From the NCBI GenBank assembly GCA_002841825.1, contig PHAZ01000008.1, positions 1 through 32,849 of the forward strand: a stretch of 32,849 bases of DNA, read 5' to 3'. Below are positions 23,653 through 31,531 of this stretch, in pieces. This DNA comes from Deltaproteobacteria bacterium HGW-Deltaproteobacteria-22. GTDB taxonomy: Bacteria > Myxococcota_A > Polyangia > HGW-17. Positions within the stretch are counted from its first letter, which is position 1. The number at the start of each line of letters is the position of its first letter. The notes under the pieces were generated by a model. It made no database searches. It saw only the letters and a list, made by a program, of their open reading frames with translations, and was not told the origin of the DNA. A program made the position numbers and the translations under genes.

Positions 23653-25302
23653 ATGCGTCATTTTCCTGCCTGTTTGCTGCTGCTGTTCCTGTGCGTGCAC
23701 TGCGAGAACGCCAAGTTCAACCCGGTGACGAACAACCAAAACAACCAGACCGGCAACCTGACCCTTCAGTTCGTGATTCCTGCCAGCGGAGAAGTGGCCC
23801 TCATGGCCGGCCAGCGCTCCCGTGTGGACATCCGTGTGCATGATGCCGCCGGGCTGCCGGTTTCCGGTGCGCGCCTGGAATTCCGCATGGTCGGCGTCGC
23901 CGGCGGTACCACGCTGGCGTCCTCGAGCGCCTTCTCCGACACCACCGGCCTGGCCTCGCTGAACCTGATCGCGGGGGCCAGCGCCTCCCATTTCCAGGTG
24001 CGCATCGAAAACACGCGGGCGGTGCCTCTCCAGCTCGACGTGACGGTGTCCTCCACGGGCCTGGTCCGTTTCCGCGTGGCCTTCAACTACGCCGGAGAAC
24101 TCCTGCCCGGTGACATCGAGGGCCTGCAGACTGGCATCGTCTTCGGAAGCTCCTGCGACAGGATCTCTCCCTACACCGTGGTGATGGACCGCCAGCGCAC
24201 CCTGCCCTCATGGCTCACCATTGTGGAATATCCCGAACTGCCCGTCGATCTTCCCTTTTCCATCGTCACCCGCGGCTTGGCCGGACCTTCGGAGCCCCGC
24301 ATCCATGGCTGCCTCACCCCGGAGATCCGGTCCCTGATCCCGGACGCCACGGTGGACGTGGAGATGCAACTTGAAGACTATTCACGTCAACTGCCCGGTC
24401 CATGGACCTTCGAGACTCCCGTCGGCGGAGACGCCATCCCGCAGAGAGCACGGGATCTCTTCGCCAGCTGGCAGTCGCCCGGGAACTGCACCTACGGCCT
24501 GGCCCAATTGTATTTCAACTGCCTGGTCTCGCTGCTCGAGTCCGGAGATCTCTCCGTGTGCGCGCCGGGCGTCCCCACGGCTGAATCGGAGTGGATCCTC
24601 GAGCACCGGGGCCGGCTCGACGCGCAGGGGTGCCGCAACGGGTTGGACGAGTTGGACCGCCAGAGCCTTGAGTCTCATCTGCATGCCCTGCTCACCTGGG
24701 AGACCTACCAGGGTCCCCTCGCCCAGCTCGATGCGATCCTGAATTCCGACGATCTGTCCAGGGCGCGTGTCATGGGTCGCCTCCTGCCGGAGGACGCAGC
24801 CTTGCGGCTCGAGGTCAGTTCCATCCAGTGGCTTCATGACGACCTCTGGCATCCGGTCACCGTCTCGACAGGGACATTCCACTCCTTCTCCTGCCCGGGA
24901 ACCTCCCAGAGCTGCCTTCTCGAGCCCTTCATGCTGTCGCTGGACTGGGAAAACCTGCTGGTGCGTCACCTGCGGGAGAGTTGGCTGGACCCTGCCGGGA
25001 TTCCGCCGGAAGGCTCCGAGTTCGCCGCGATCCTGCTCGAAGGGGCCCTGGTCGATGCCTGGCCTGAAACACTTCAGGAGCGTTTTGCGGGGGTGCTGGG
25101 GATCTCCCTGCCGGAGATCACATGGTCGCGCACCTTCGAGTTGCTGGGACTCCAGTTCTCCAACCCCGCCACCTTCGACACCGGGCCGGACTGTCGGGTG
25201 GAGGGTTCCCTGCTCCTCCCGGACCGGGATCTGAATTTTCTGGTGGATACGGTCATTCCGGACCTGACGGTTTCTCCGTGCGTGCTCCCTTGCGTTCCCT
25301 GA
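23653..25302 (+). CDS. Large lipoprotein with Ig-like (Big_1-type) N-terminal domain
   Basis: ATG at 23653 with GGGGTGA (7 nt spacing) gives 549 aa and a lipoprotein signal peptide with lipobox CVHC (Cys17). An ATG at 23587 is rejected because it precedes the signal peptide. Residues ~23-35 are an Asn-rich tether (VTNNQNNQTGN). Residues ~40-140 look like an Ig-like or invasin-type domain (LPVSGARLEFRMVGVAGG, then FSDTTGLASLNLIAG). The remaining ~400 residues are mixed alpha/beta with eleven or so Cys residues and no recognised motif. Similar large lipoproteins are common in myxobacterial relatives. A surface adhesin or binding protein is inferred. It is 78 nt downstream of the oxidase gene and probably a separate unit. 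Confidence 0.8.
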   Translation: MRHFPACLLLLFLCVHCENAKFNPVTNNQNNQTGNLTLQFVIPASGEVALMAGQRSRVDIRVHDAAGLPVSGARLEFRMVGVAGGTTLASSSAFSDTTGLASLNLIAGASASHFQVRIENTRAVPLQLDVTVSSTGLVRFRVAFNYAGELLPGDIEGLQTGIVFGSSCDRISPYTVVMDRQRTLPSWLTIVEYPELPVDLPFSIVTRGLAGPSEPRIHGCLTPEIRSLIPDATVDVEMQLEDYSRQLPGPWTFETPVGGDAIPQRARDLFASWQSPGNCTYGLAQLYFNCLVSLLESGDLSVCAPGVPTAESEWILEHRGRLDAQGCRNGLDELDRQSLESHLHALLTWETYQGPLAQLDAILNSDDLSRARVMGRLLPEDAALRLEVSSIQWLHDDLWHPVTVSTGTFHSFSCPGTSQSCLLEPFMLSLDWENLLVRHLRESWLDPAGIPPEGSEFAAILLEGALVDAWPETLQERFAGVLGISLPEITWSRTFELLGLQFSNPATFDTGPDCRVEGSLLLPDRDLNFLVDTVIPDLTVSPCVLPCVP

Positions 25303-25396
25303 AGGGCCGACTGCGAACGACGCTCCCCCGCCCCGCACGGTCCGTGGGTCCCTGGACACCCGCTGCCGGCGCCGAGATCGCCTGTGTCCCCCCGGA

Positions 25397-25423
25397 ACCC
25401 CCCATTTTTCCCCTCAGGGGGGT
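25397..25423. terminator. Hairpin upstream of the rpsD promoter
   Basis: ACCCCCC (25397-25403) and GGGGGGT (25417-25423) form a perfect 7-bp stem with a 13-nt loop between the large lipoprotein gene and the rpsD promoter. It is a plausible terminator for the former. The T content after it is modest. Confidence 0.4.
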
Positions 25424-25433
25424 CGATTTGCTC

Positions 25434-25461
25434 TTGACACTCCGAAAAAATCCAATACTAA
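25434..25461 (+). promoter_or_regulatory. Near-consensus sigma70 promoter of rpsD
   Basis: A perfect -35 TTGACA (25434-25439) is followed after 16 nt by TACTAA (25456-25461), giving four of six -10 matches. It is the best promoter in the window and fits a highly expressed ribosomal gene. Confidence 0.7.
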
Positions 25462-25474
25462 TAGTTCAGCTTTG

Positions 25475-25497
25475 CGGAGTTGGTTGTTTCATCTCCG
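25475..25497 (+). promoter_or_regulatory. Hairpin in the rpsD leader
   Basis: CGGAG (25475-25479) and CTCCG (25493-25497) pair around a 13-nt loop and are followed by AATTTT just before the ribosome binding site. Ribosomal protein leaders often carry autoregulatory structure, so it could be an attenuator or S4-binding site; this is inference. Confidence 0.3.
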
Positions 25498-25518
25498 AAT
25501 TTTAAAAAGGTTGTATCC

Positions 25519-26133
25519 ATGAGTCGTTATATTGGTCCCCGTGTAAAGAAGATGCGTGCCCTTGGCCTGGATCTCCCCGGCCTTTCCCGTAAAACCATGC
25601 AGAAGCGCCCGTTCCCCCCCGGACAGCACGGTCAGCGTCGTCGCGGTCGCCGGTCCGACTACGGTACCCAGTTGATCGAAAAGCAGAAGCTGCGCTACAA
25701 CTACGGTCTGGGTGAACGCCAGCTGCGCCGCCTGATGAAGGAAGCCCGTCGCTCCAAGGCTGCCACCGGCGACAAGTTGGCTGAACTGATTGAACGCCGC
25801 CTGGACAACGTGTTGTTCCGCGCGGGCTTCGCGCCCACGATTCCGGCCGCACGCCAGCTGGTCAACCACTCCCACTTCATCGTCAACGGCAAGAAGGTCA
25901 ACATCCCCTCCTTCCGCGTGAAGGTCGGCGACGAGATCTCCCTGCGCGAGCGCTCCCGCGAACTGAAGGTGATCGAAGCCTCCATCGGGCAGCCGCAGCT
26001 TTCCGTGCCCGACTGGATGGAAATCGACTCCACTCGCAGGGTGGCCCGCGTCCGCGCCCTGCCCACTCCGGACAGCATTCCGTTCGAAGTGGACCTGCAG
26101 GCGGTGGTCGAGTACTACTCCAAGCGCATGTAA
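25519..26133 (+). CDS. rpsD: Small-subunit ribosomal protein S4 (uS4), zinc-free type
   Basis: ATG at 25519, with AAAAAGG 8 nt upstream, gives the standard 204 residues. S4 is a primary 16S rRNA-binding assembly protein of the 30S subunit. It has the typical start MSRYIGPRVKKMRALGLDLP and PPGQHGQRRRG. The central S4 RNA-binding domain is near residues 94-155 (LVNHSHFIVNGKKVNIPS), and the C-terminus is VEYYSKRM. The N-terminal four-Cys zinc knuckle of C+ S4 is absent, so it is a C- form. It stands alone here with its own promoter, not within the usual alpha operon (rpsM-rpsK-rpsD-rpoA-rplQ). A second rpsD may exist elsewhere in the genome. Confidence 0.96.
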   Translation: MSRYIGPRVKKMRALGLDLPGLSRKTMQKRPFPPGQHGQRRRGRRSDYGTQLIEKQKLRYNYGLGERQLRRLMKEARRSKAATGDKLAELIERRLDNVLFRAGFAPTIPAARQLVNHSHFIVNGKKVNIPSFRVKVGDEISLRERSRELKVIEASIGQPQLSVPDWMEIDSTRRVARVRALPTPDSIPFEVDLQAVVEYYSKRM

Positions 26134-26137
26134 CCCC

Positions 26138-26152
26138 GAAGCCTTCGGCTTC
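26138..26152 (+). terminator. Hairpin after rpsD
   Basis: GAAGCC and GGCTTC pair over 6 bp around a TTC loop, 5 nt after the rpsD stop. It is GC-rich and well placed between convergent genes, but lacks a T tract on the plus strand. Confidence 0.45.
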
Positions 26153-26272
26153 ACACAACCAATCAAAAATACCGACACAACATGAACAGGAGTGATCTGT
26201 GCGTGCGGCGCATCACCTGCGCGGGTTCACGGCTCCTGTCATCATTTTCCCCATGATATATTGTTAATATTT

Positions 26273-29200
26273 TTATGATGCTTCGTTCGCGAGCATGGCG
26301 CCGGCCTGCTCCATGCCCTTGAAAAAACCGATGCGGGAGGAAAGTTGAAGGGCATTCTCTGCCCACTCGACGCGCAACTCTTCGTCGAGCTCGCCCAGGT
26401 GAAGCGTGTTCTGGATCAGGCTGACGCGATCGCCGGTCTGCAGCATGAAGTGTACCGCTTTTTTCAGGTGTACCACGGCTTCGGGCCGGCGCTTCAGTTC
26501 GATGAACATCTGCGCGAGCGCCTCGTGCAGGCGGCTGCAGGCCAGATAGGAGCGCGTCACGAACGGCTTCTCCAGCGCGGTCATGCAGGTCTCGATGGCC
26601 TGATCGGACTTGCCGCGCAGGAACTCGAACTGTGCGCACTGCAGGTACAGCCGCCAGGCCGAGATGGGCATGCGTGGTGTGCCCTCGAGCATCGCCAGGC
26701 AGGTCCGCAACTGGGTGATGCCCAGATCAAAGCGCCCCTTCTGCATCTCGATCTGTCCCAGATCATGGAAGACACGGTAGAGCACCTGCGGATCCCGGGC
26801 TTTCTGTGCCATCCGGGTCGCCCGCGTGATCAGATCTTCGGCGCGATCATCCGGCGAGTCCGCACAGCAGCGGGCCAGGGAAGCCAGGATGACCGCCTCG
26901 CAGGATGCACAGTCCATGCAGAACGTCAGCGCCTCCCGCAGCACGGTCTCGGCTGCATGAACCTGGCCGGTGAACCGCAGGAGATCCCCGTACCGGGCGC
27001 TGATCTGGGCGTATCTCAACTCGTCTTTGCCCGTCAGCGCCTCCATCTTGGCCAGCTCGTGGGCTTTCCTGTAATAGAAAATGGCCCCCTGATCGTCGAG
27101 CCGGAACTCGCAGTGGGCTGCGGCTTGCTCGAAGTACATGGAGGCATCCGGAAGCCGGTGGGCGTACAGGGCGTGGAACGCCAGCACATGCGGATCGAGA
27201 TGGGCCGCATAGTCGGAGTCAATCAACTCCTCATGAATCTCCGAGCGCAGCGTCGCAGGCATCTCCTCAAGGATGAGGCGGGCCACCAGCGGATGAGCCA
27301 ACTGGAGGTTGCCGTCTTCGGTGCGTCGCAGGAAGCCGCGTCTCTCACAGACATCCACCGCCTGGGAGGCCGAGGTCCCGATGCCCAGCGCCAGCTCGGC
27401 AACAGCCTCGGGCACGACATTGCCGTAGATGGAAATCCACTGCAGCAGGTGCTGGGCCTTTTTGGGAAGGCGCCGCACGCGCAATTGCACCAGATCCACC
27501 AGTGGCAGGTTCACCTCGGACCCGCCCTCGGTCAGCAGGCGCATGCCCTCGAGCAGGTGAAGGGGAAGTCCACCGGCGGCCGACACCAGCGCCGACAGGT
27601 GCCCGTGCCAGGAACAACTGTTCTCGGACATGACCACGAAGCCCAGATCCCGCGCCGCCTCGTCTTCGAGCCGGTTCAGGATCAGGTGCTCGTACAGTTC
27701 ACTTGGCATGCTGTCGGCGACGAACAGCGGATGTTCCCCGGTGTTGATCACCTTGATCGGCAGCCCCTGGATCATGAAGTACAACTGCTCCAGCACGCGG
27801 CAGGAGGGCAGATCGTAGACGTCGACGTCATGAAACACGAGCAGCGTCGGACAGCCCTTGGTGGCCGCGCAGAGAAACCTCGCCACCGAGGTGATCATCT
27901 CGCGCAGCCGGACCTGGAACTCCAGGGTGGGCTGGTCGCCTTCGAGCTCGAACAGGTTCAATAGGTGGGGCACGTCCTCGGGGTCCAGTTCGAGCACCAT
28001 GCAGATGCCCAGCAGGTCGTCGAGGCCGGGCGACTCCGGCAGGCCCGCCAGGGCTATGGCCAACTGGCGCACGGGCCACCATGACCGCTGGCACCCCAGC
28101 GGGTCCGGGTCGACATGGTACACCGCGACGGGGATGTCTCCCAGATCCGCCAGCGCCGAGCGCACCAGGGAGGTCTTCCCGATGCCCAGCTCTCCGGAGA
28201 TCTCCAGACACAGTTTCCGGCTGCGCATGAAGTCGGCGATGGCGATCTTCTCGCGATCGCGGCCAAAGAACGGCGCCGAGAAGATCTTCTCCTTCATGAG
28301 GATGCGTTCGAGGGTCTCCATGACCCCGACGGCTTCGATCTTGCTTGTGGAAACCCGATCCCGGTTGGTGGCGCCGCAGTGCGGACAGAACTTGTGATCG
28401 GTGCGCATCTCCTGGTTGCAGGAGCCGCACACGACGACCGCGGGCGCGGAAGAGAACTGGAGTAATTTTTTCAGTTCCGCAGCCGTCTGGATGCGCTCGG
28501 CAGGATTTTTTGTGAGCACGCGATCCATGACCGCGTCAATCTCGGGTGGCAGTTCGGGCACAAGCTGGGTGGGCGGAACATGCCGTTTCTCGATGTGCGC
28601 CAGCAGCACGTCAAAGATGGCCGGACCGGTGAAGGGCAACTGGCCCGTGATCATCTCGTACAGGATGATGCCGGCCGAGTACAGGTCCGAAGCGGCGGTG
28701 GCAGCCTGTCCCTTGATCGTCTCCGGTGCCATGTATTCGGGGGTGCCGAAGATCTCCCCGTGCTGGGTGAGCCGCTGCTCGTTGGGCACCTGGTGCAGCG
28801 CGATTCCGAAGTCGACGATCTTGCAGAAATCCTCACCCGAGCGCATGGCCATGACCATGATGTTGTCGGGCTTGAGATCACGATGCACCACCTCGCGGCT
28901 ATGGGCCTCGTCGAGGGCGGAGAGGATCTGCGAAAAGATCTGCAGGGACCGCTTCCACGGCAGTCGCCCCTCCGCCTGCAACACACCGCCCAGCGAGGCG
29001 CCCTTGATGAACTCGCAGACCATGTAGGGAATGCCGGTGACCGTGTCCCCGGAGGTGATCACGGACAGGATGTTCGGATGCGAAAGCGCGCCGATGGCGG
29101 TGGCTTCCTTCTTGAAACGGGCCAAGAAGCGGGCGTCCTGCGCGAACGCAGGCTTGAGCAGCTTGATCGCCACCGAGGAACCGAGATCCACGTGGGCACC

Positions 29201-29386
29201 GCGATAGACCCAGGCCATCGCGCCTTCCCCGACGAACTCCTCCATGCGGTAGCGCTTCTCGATGATCGCACCCTGCAGGCTGGCGCCATCGCGCTGGGGC
29301 AGATGGGTGAGGGGACCGTTGCATTCCGGACATTCGTGATACGAAAGCACGTTGGGCAGTCGGCATTTTTCGCAGACCCGGTACAT
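26273..29386 (-). CDS. Ser/Thr protein kinase with P-loop ATPase and TPR domains (PknK-like)
   Basis: ATG at 29386 with AAGGAG (8 nt spacing) gives 1037 aa. The open frame to 29482 has no better start. Residues 5-22 are a zinc ribbon (Cys5, Cys8, Cys19, Cys22). The kinase domain spans ~46-310: GEGAMAWV glycine loop (53-60), Lys75, catalytic HRDLKPDN (168-175), DFG (192-194) and APE (220-222), so all active residues are present. A second zinc ribbon follows (Cys320, Cys323, Cys334, Cys337). Then comes a P-loop NTPase with Walker A GELGIGKTS (398-406) and Walker B LLVFHDVD (515-522). A long helical TPR-like region forms the C-terminus. It is a cytoplasmic STAND-type signalling kinase. It lies downstream of, and in the same orientation as, the PEGA-lipoprotein cluster. 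Confidence 0.93.
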   Translation of the reverse strand: MYRVCEKCRLPNVLSYHECPECNGPLTHLPQRDGASLQGAIIEKRYRMEEFVGEGAMAWVYRGAHVDLGSSVAIKLLKPAFAQDARFLARFKKEATAIGALSHPNILSVITSGDTVTGIPYMVCEFIKGASLGGVLQAEGRLPWKRSLQIFSQILSALDEAHSREVVHRDLKPDNIMVMAMRSGEDFCKIVDFGIALHQVPNEQRLTQHGEIFGTPEYMAPETIKGQAATAASDLYSAGIILYEMITGQLPFTGPAIFDVLLAHIEKRHVPPTQLVPELPPEIDAVMDRVLTKNPAERIQTAAELKKLLQFSSAPAVVVCGSCNQEMRTDHKFCPHCGATNRDRVSTSKIEAVGVMETLERILMKEKIFSAPFFGRDREKIAIADFMRSRKLCLEISGELGIGKTSLVRSALADLGDIPVAVYHVDPDPLGCQRSWWPVRQLAIALAGLPESPGLDDLLGICMVLELDPEDVPHLLNLFELEGDQPTLEFQVRLREMITSVARFLCAATKGCPTLLVFHDVDVYDLPSCRVLEQLYFMIQGLPIKVINTGEHPLFVADSMPSELYEHLILNRLEDEAARDLGFVVMSENSCSWHGHLSALVSAAGGLPLHLLEGMRLLTEGGSEVNLPLVDLVQLRVRRLPKKAQHLLQWISIYGNVVPEAVAELALGIGTSASQAVDVCERRGFLRRTEDGNLQLAHPLVARLILEEMPATLRSEIHEELIDSDYAAHLDPHVLAFHALYAHRLPDASMYFEQAAAHCEFRLDDQGAIFYYRKAHELAKMEALTGKDELRYAQISARYGDLLRFTGQVHAAETVLREALTFCMDCASCEAVILASLARCCADSPDDRAEDLITRATRMAQKARDPQVLYRVFHDLGQIEMQKGRFDLGITQLRTCLAMLEGTPRMPISAWRLYLQCAQFEFLRGKSDQAIETCMTALEKPFVTRSYLACSRLHEALAQMFIELKRRPEAVVHLKKAVHFMLQTGDRVSLIQNTLHLGELDEELRVEWAENALQLSSRIGFFKGMEQAGAMLANEAS

Positions 29387-29471
29387 CGCCAGCACTCCTT
29401 GCAGCCGTGGCGCCATCCTGGCACGAGGTGCACCTTCGAAAAAGCATTCAATAGTTGTCGAAGGTTCCGTC

Positions 29472-29499
29472 AATATACTCAAATGGGCTGTACAAACAA
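29472..29499 (-). promoter_or_regulatory. Weak candidate promoter of the kinase gene
   Basis: On the minus strand TTGTTT (29499-29494) and TATATT (29477-29472) are separated by 16 nt. They lie in an AT-rich part of the 232-nt gap upstream of the kinase gene. The rest of that gap holds a T7 run at 29564-29570 and no other clear element. Confidence 0.3.
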
Positions 29500-29618
29500 G
29501 ATGTTTTCTTGGGATTTTAATGGGGCCACTACTGATCGGCCAATCAACTCATTGCGTTTAATCTTTTTTTAATTATTTTACGCTTCCATCGAATAGCAAA
29601 TAGCCGCGATCGTGACCA

Positions 29619-30188
29619 TTATCTTCGAAATACATGCACGTCCACGTCGGTGGGCTCCTGCGCGAGAAGGCTCATCACGGTCAGCCCCCCCACTATCACG
29701 CCCACTCCCGTCCAGAACAGCCAGTTGCGATAAAACGGAGCCTGGGCACCTGTGGACGATCGCCGCGCCGGAGGCTGCGGTTTCTGGAGCAGCAGCAGGA
29801 ACGCCTCGCTGAGCCTTCCCTTGGGCCCGGGCACCGCGAACGGGCCCGAGAAGGCTTCCCCGGGTCCCTGCACGTAAAGGCCACGGGCGGTCAGGATCAC
29901 CCAGCGGTCGATCTTCAGGTGCACACGGTGTTTCTCCAGCACGGCCCGCACCAGCGGATCGGGGTAAGCGGCCACCGCCTGCAGGGTCGACTTGAGGGAG
30001 GCCTGCTGCTCGGGTGTGAACTCGGTCTCCGAAAGAAGCCTGACGGCCGGCTGCAGCGCCAGCATCGTCTGGACGCGCGCGAACTCGCCCGCACCGGGAT
30101 GATCAAGGTTGATCAGCGCCACCGTCGGCATCGGCTCCGGGGTCGGCGGCGTCGTGAAAACCAGAACCAGGAAAAACAGATTCGACAT
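29619..30188 (-). CDS. Membrane-anchored protein of unknown function
   Basis: ATG at 30188 with AAAGGTGA 7 nt upstream gives 189 aa; a TTG at 30194 is unlikely. A short N-terminal hydrophobic stretch (NLFFLVLVFTTP) is probably a signal peptide. The periplasmic part (residues ~20-140) is mixed alpha/beta (RVQTMLALQPAVRLLSETEF, GRLSEAFLLLLQKP). A single C-terminal helix begins NWLFWTGVGVIVGG, echoing WWFWTGV in the protein encoded at 1-800. It lies 67 nt after the VCBS-like lipoprotein gene and is the third gene of the PEGA cluster. The function is unknown. Confidence 0.75.
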   Translation of the reverse strand: MSNLFFLVLVFTTPPTPEPMPTVALINLDHPGAGEFARVQTMLALQPAVRLLSETEFTPEQQASLKSTLQAVAAYPDPLVRAVLEKHRVHLKIDRWVILTARGLYVQGPGEAFSGPFAVPGPKGRLSEAFLLLLQKPQPPARRSSTGAQAPFYRNWLFWTGVGVIVGGLTVMSLLAQEPTDVDVHVFRR

Positions 30189-30255
30189 GACCAATCACCT
30201 TTGGGAGCCGAGCGTGCGGCCGACCCGTCGGAAGACCCGCCGCGGGCAGGGAGCC

Positions 30256-31524
30256 TTATCTCGGGTCGATGTCACCGGGAAAGCCGGTAAGGAAGAAGAG
30301 ATACGAGGCGTTGGACCCGCCGACCACCAACTCCTGGGAAGTGCCGGTGGTCAGCACATGCAGCGAACTGCCGAAGCGCTTCTCGTTGGCCGGAGCGCCC
30401 AGGACGGTCACCGGAGCCGGCTCTTCTGCAGAGGCGGGATCCAGTTCGTAGATGAAAACCTCGCCGTTTCTGCCCGAACCGGCGGGACGATCCGGCTCGG
30501 CCACGCACAATTCCAGCAGCCCGTCGGCATCAAGGTCGATCAGACCGGCGACATGACCCATGCACTTGTTCTCCTCACGCAGGATCCAGCGGGGAGCGGC
30601 AGGAAAATAGTTCGCAGACGCCGGATCCGCGGGGAAAATATAGGTGGCCTCGCAGGCGCCCACAATCAGGTCCGTGTCCGTGTCCCCATCGAGATGACCG
30701 GCCACGAGCGTGCACACGTTGGTGCCGGGCAGGGTGTCGGAGCCGGTGAGCCACTGCACGGCGGCCTCAGGGAACGCGGCCGAAAAAGGCACCAGCAGCA
30801 CCGTCCACAACGGATCGGTCTGGGGTCCGGGCGTGTGGCCGCCGACGGCCAGCACCGGGTTCCGGTCGATCCACAGCACGGTCAGGAACGACTGGTTTCC
30901 GTTCTCGGTCAACTCCTGGAGCGTGGGTACGTTGAAGCCTGCAGGATAAGGGAAAAACCGTGAGGTCGCCGAACTCAACTGCTCGTCAAATACGGTCAGG
31001 CCCTGGGCCGAGGCGACGACGATCTCCATGCCGCCGGTGCGGTCCAGGTCGGCCGCAACGATCGCACTGCCGAATTCGGCGCCACCAGAGACGGTAGCCT
31101 CCCGGGTGAGTTCGAACACGCCGTCGGCAGGGTTGAGCGAGAACACGGTGACGCTCTGAAACCGGCCGTCGGAGAGCACCGCACGCCAGCGACCGTCCTT
31201 GGCGGGGAGCGGCACGATCATGCTCACCGAGACGCCCTCGTCGAAGGAGAAGGCCTGCCGGGAGACGGTCCCGTCGGTCTCGAGGGTGATCACCGCCAGC
31301 GGGGAGTCACCGTTGCCACCGGCCAGGTAGACGTTGGATACGACCACCCCCAGATCATTGAGCACCGGGCTGACCACCTGCCCGAAGTTGGTACCCGAGA
31401 AGTTCTTGGGCGGCTCGATCGCCTGCACCGTGGCCTGCGATTCCAGATCGTCGAACACCCGCCAGTCGCAACCCGCGGTCATCCAAAGCATGCACAACAT
31501 GAGAAAAGCTGGAAACGTCTTCAT
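30256..31524 (-). CDS. Lipoprotein with FG-GAP/VCBS-like repeats
   Basis: ATG at 31524 with GAGG 6 nt upstream gives 422 aa and lipobox TAGC (Cys19, Asp at +2). The sequence contains repeats of the form AADLDRTGGMEIVVAS, AGHLDGDTDTDLIVGA and LIDLDADGLLELCVAEP. Their DxDxDG cores resemble the calcium-binding loops of FG-GAP/VCBS integrin-alpha-like propellers. It is probably an envelope-anchored propeller that binds a partner protein or polysaccharide. Its start is 7 nt after the PEGA-gene stop, so translation is probably coupled. It mirrors the RCC1 lipoprotein that follows the anchor gene at 1-800. Confidence 0.85.
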   Translation of the reverse strand: MKTFPAFLMLCMLWMTAGCDWRVFDDLESQATVQAIEPPKNFSGTNFGQVVSPVLNDLGVVVSNVYLAGGNGDSPLAVITLETDGTVSRQAFSFDEGVSVSMIVPLPAKDGRWRAVLSDGRFQSVTVFSLNPADGVFELTREATVSGGAEFGSAIVAADLDRTGGMEIVVASAQGLTVFDEQLSSATSRFFPYPAGFNVPTLQELTENGNQSFLTVLWIDRNPVLAVGGHTPGPQTDPLWTVLLVPFSAAFPEAAVQWLTGSDTLPGTNVCTLVAGHLDGDTDTDLIVGACEATYIFPADPASANYFPAAPRWILREENKCMGHVAGLIDLDADGLLELCVAEPDRPAGSGRNGEVFIYELDPASAEEPAPVTVLGAPANEKRFGSSLHVLTTGTSQELVVGGSNASYLFFLTGFPGDIDPR

Positions 31525-31531
31525 GGTTGCC

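Noticed and set aside
26345-27964. 539-codon open frame antisense to the kinase C-terminus
   Set aside because: The sense frame encodes the Walker motifs and TPR region continuous with an intact kinase; the antisense frame is a compositional shadow.
26273-29386. Kinase-ATPase-TPR protein as an antiphage STAND system
   Set aside because: No effector nuclease, protease or other defence gene is nearby, and the architecture fits known PknK-like regulators.
29564-29570. T7 run as a terminator
   Set aside because: No stable hairpin precedes it on the plus strand and no plus-strand gene ends there; on the minus strand it is an A run.
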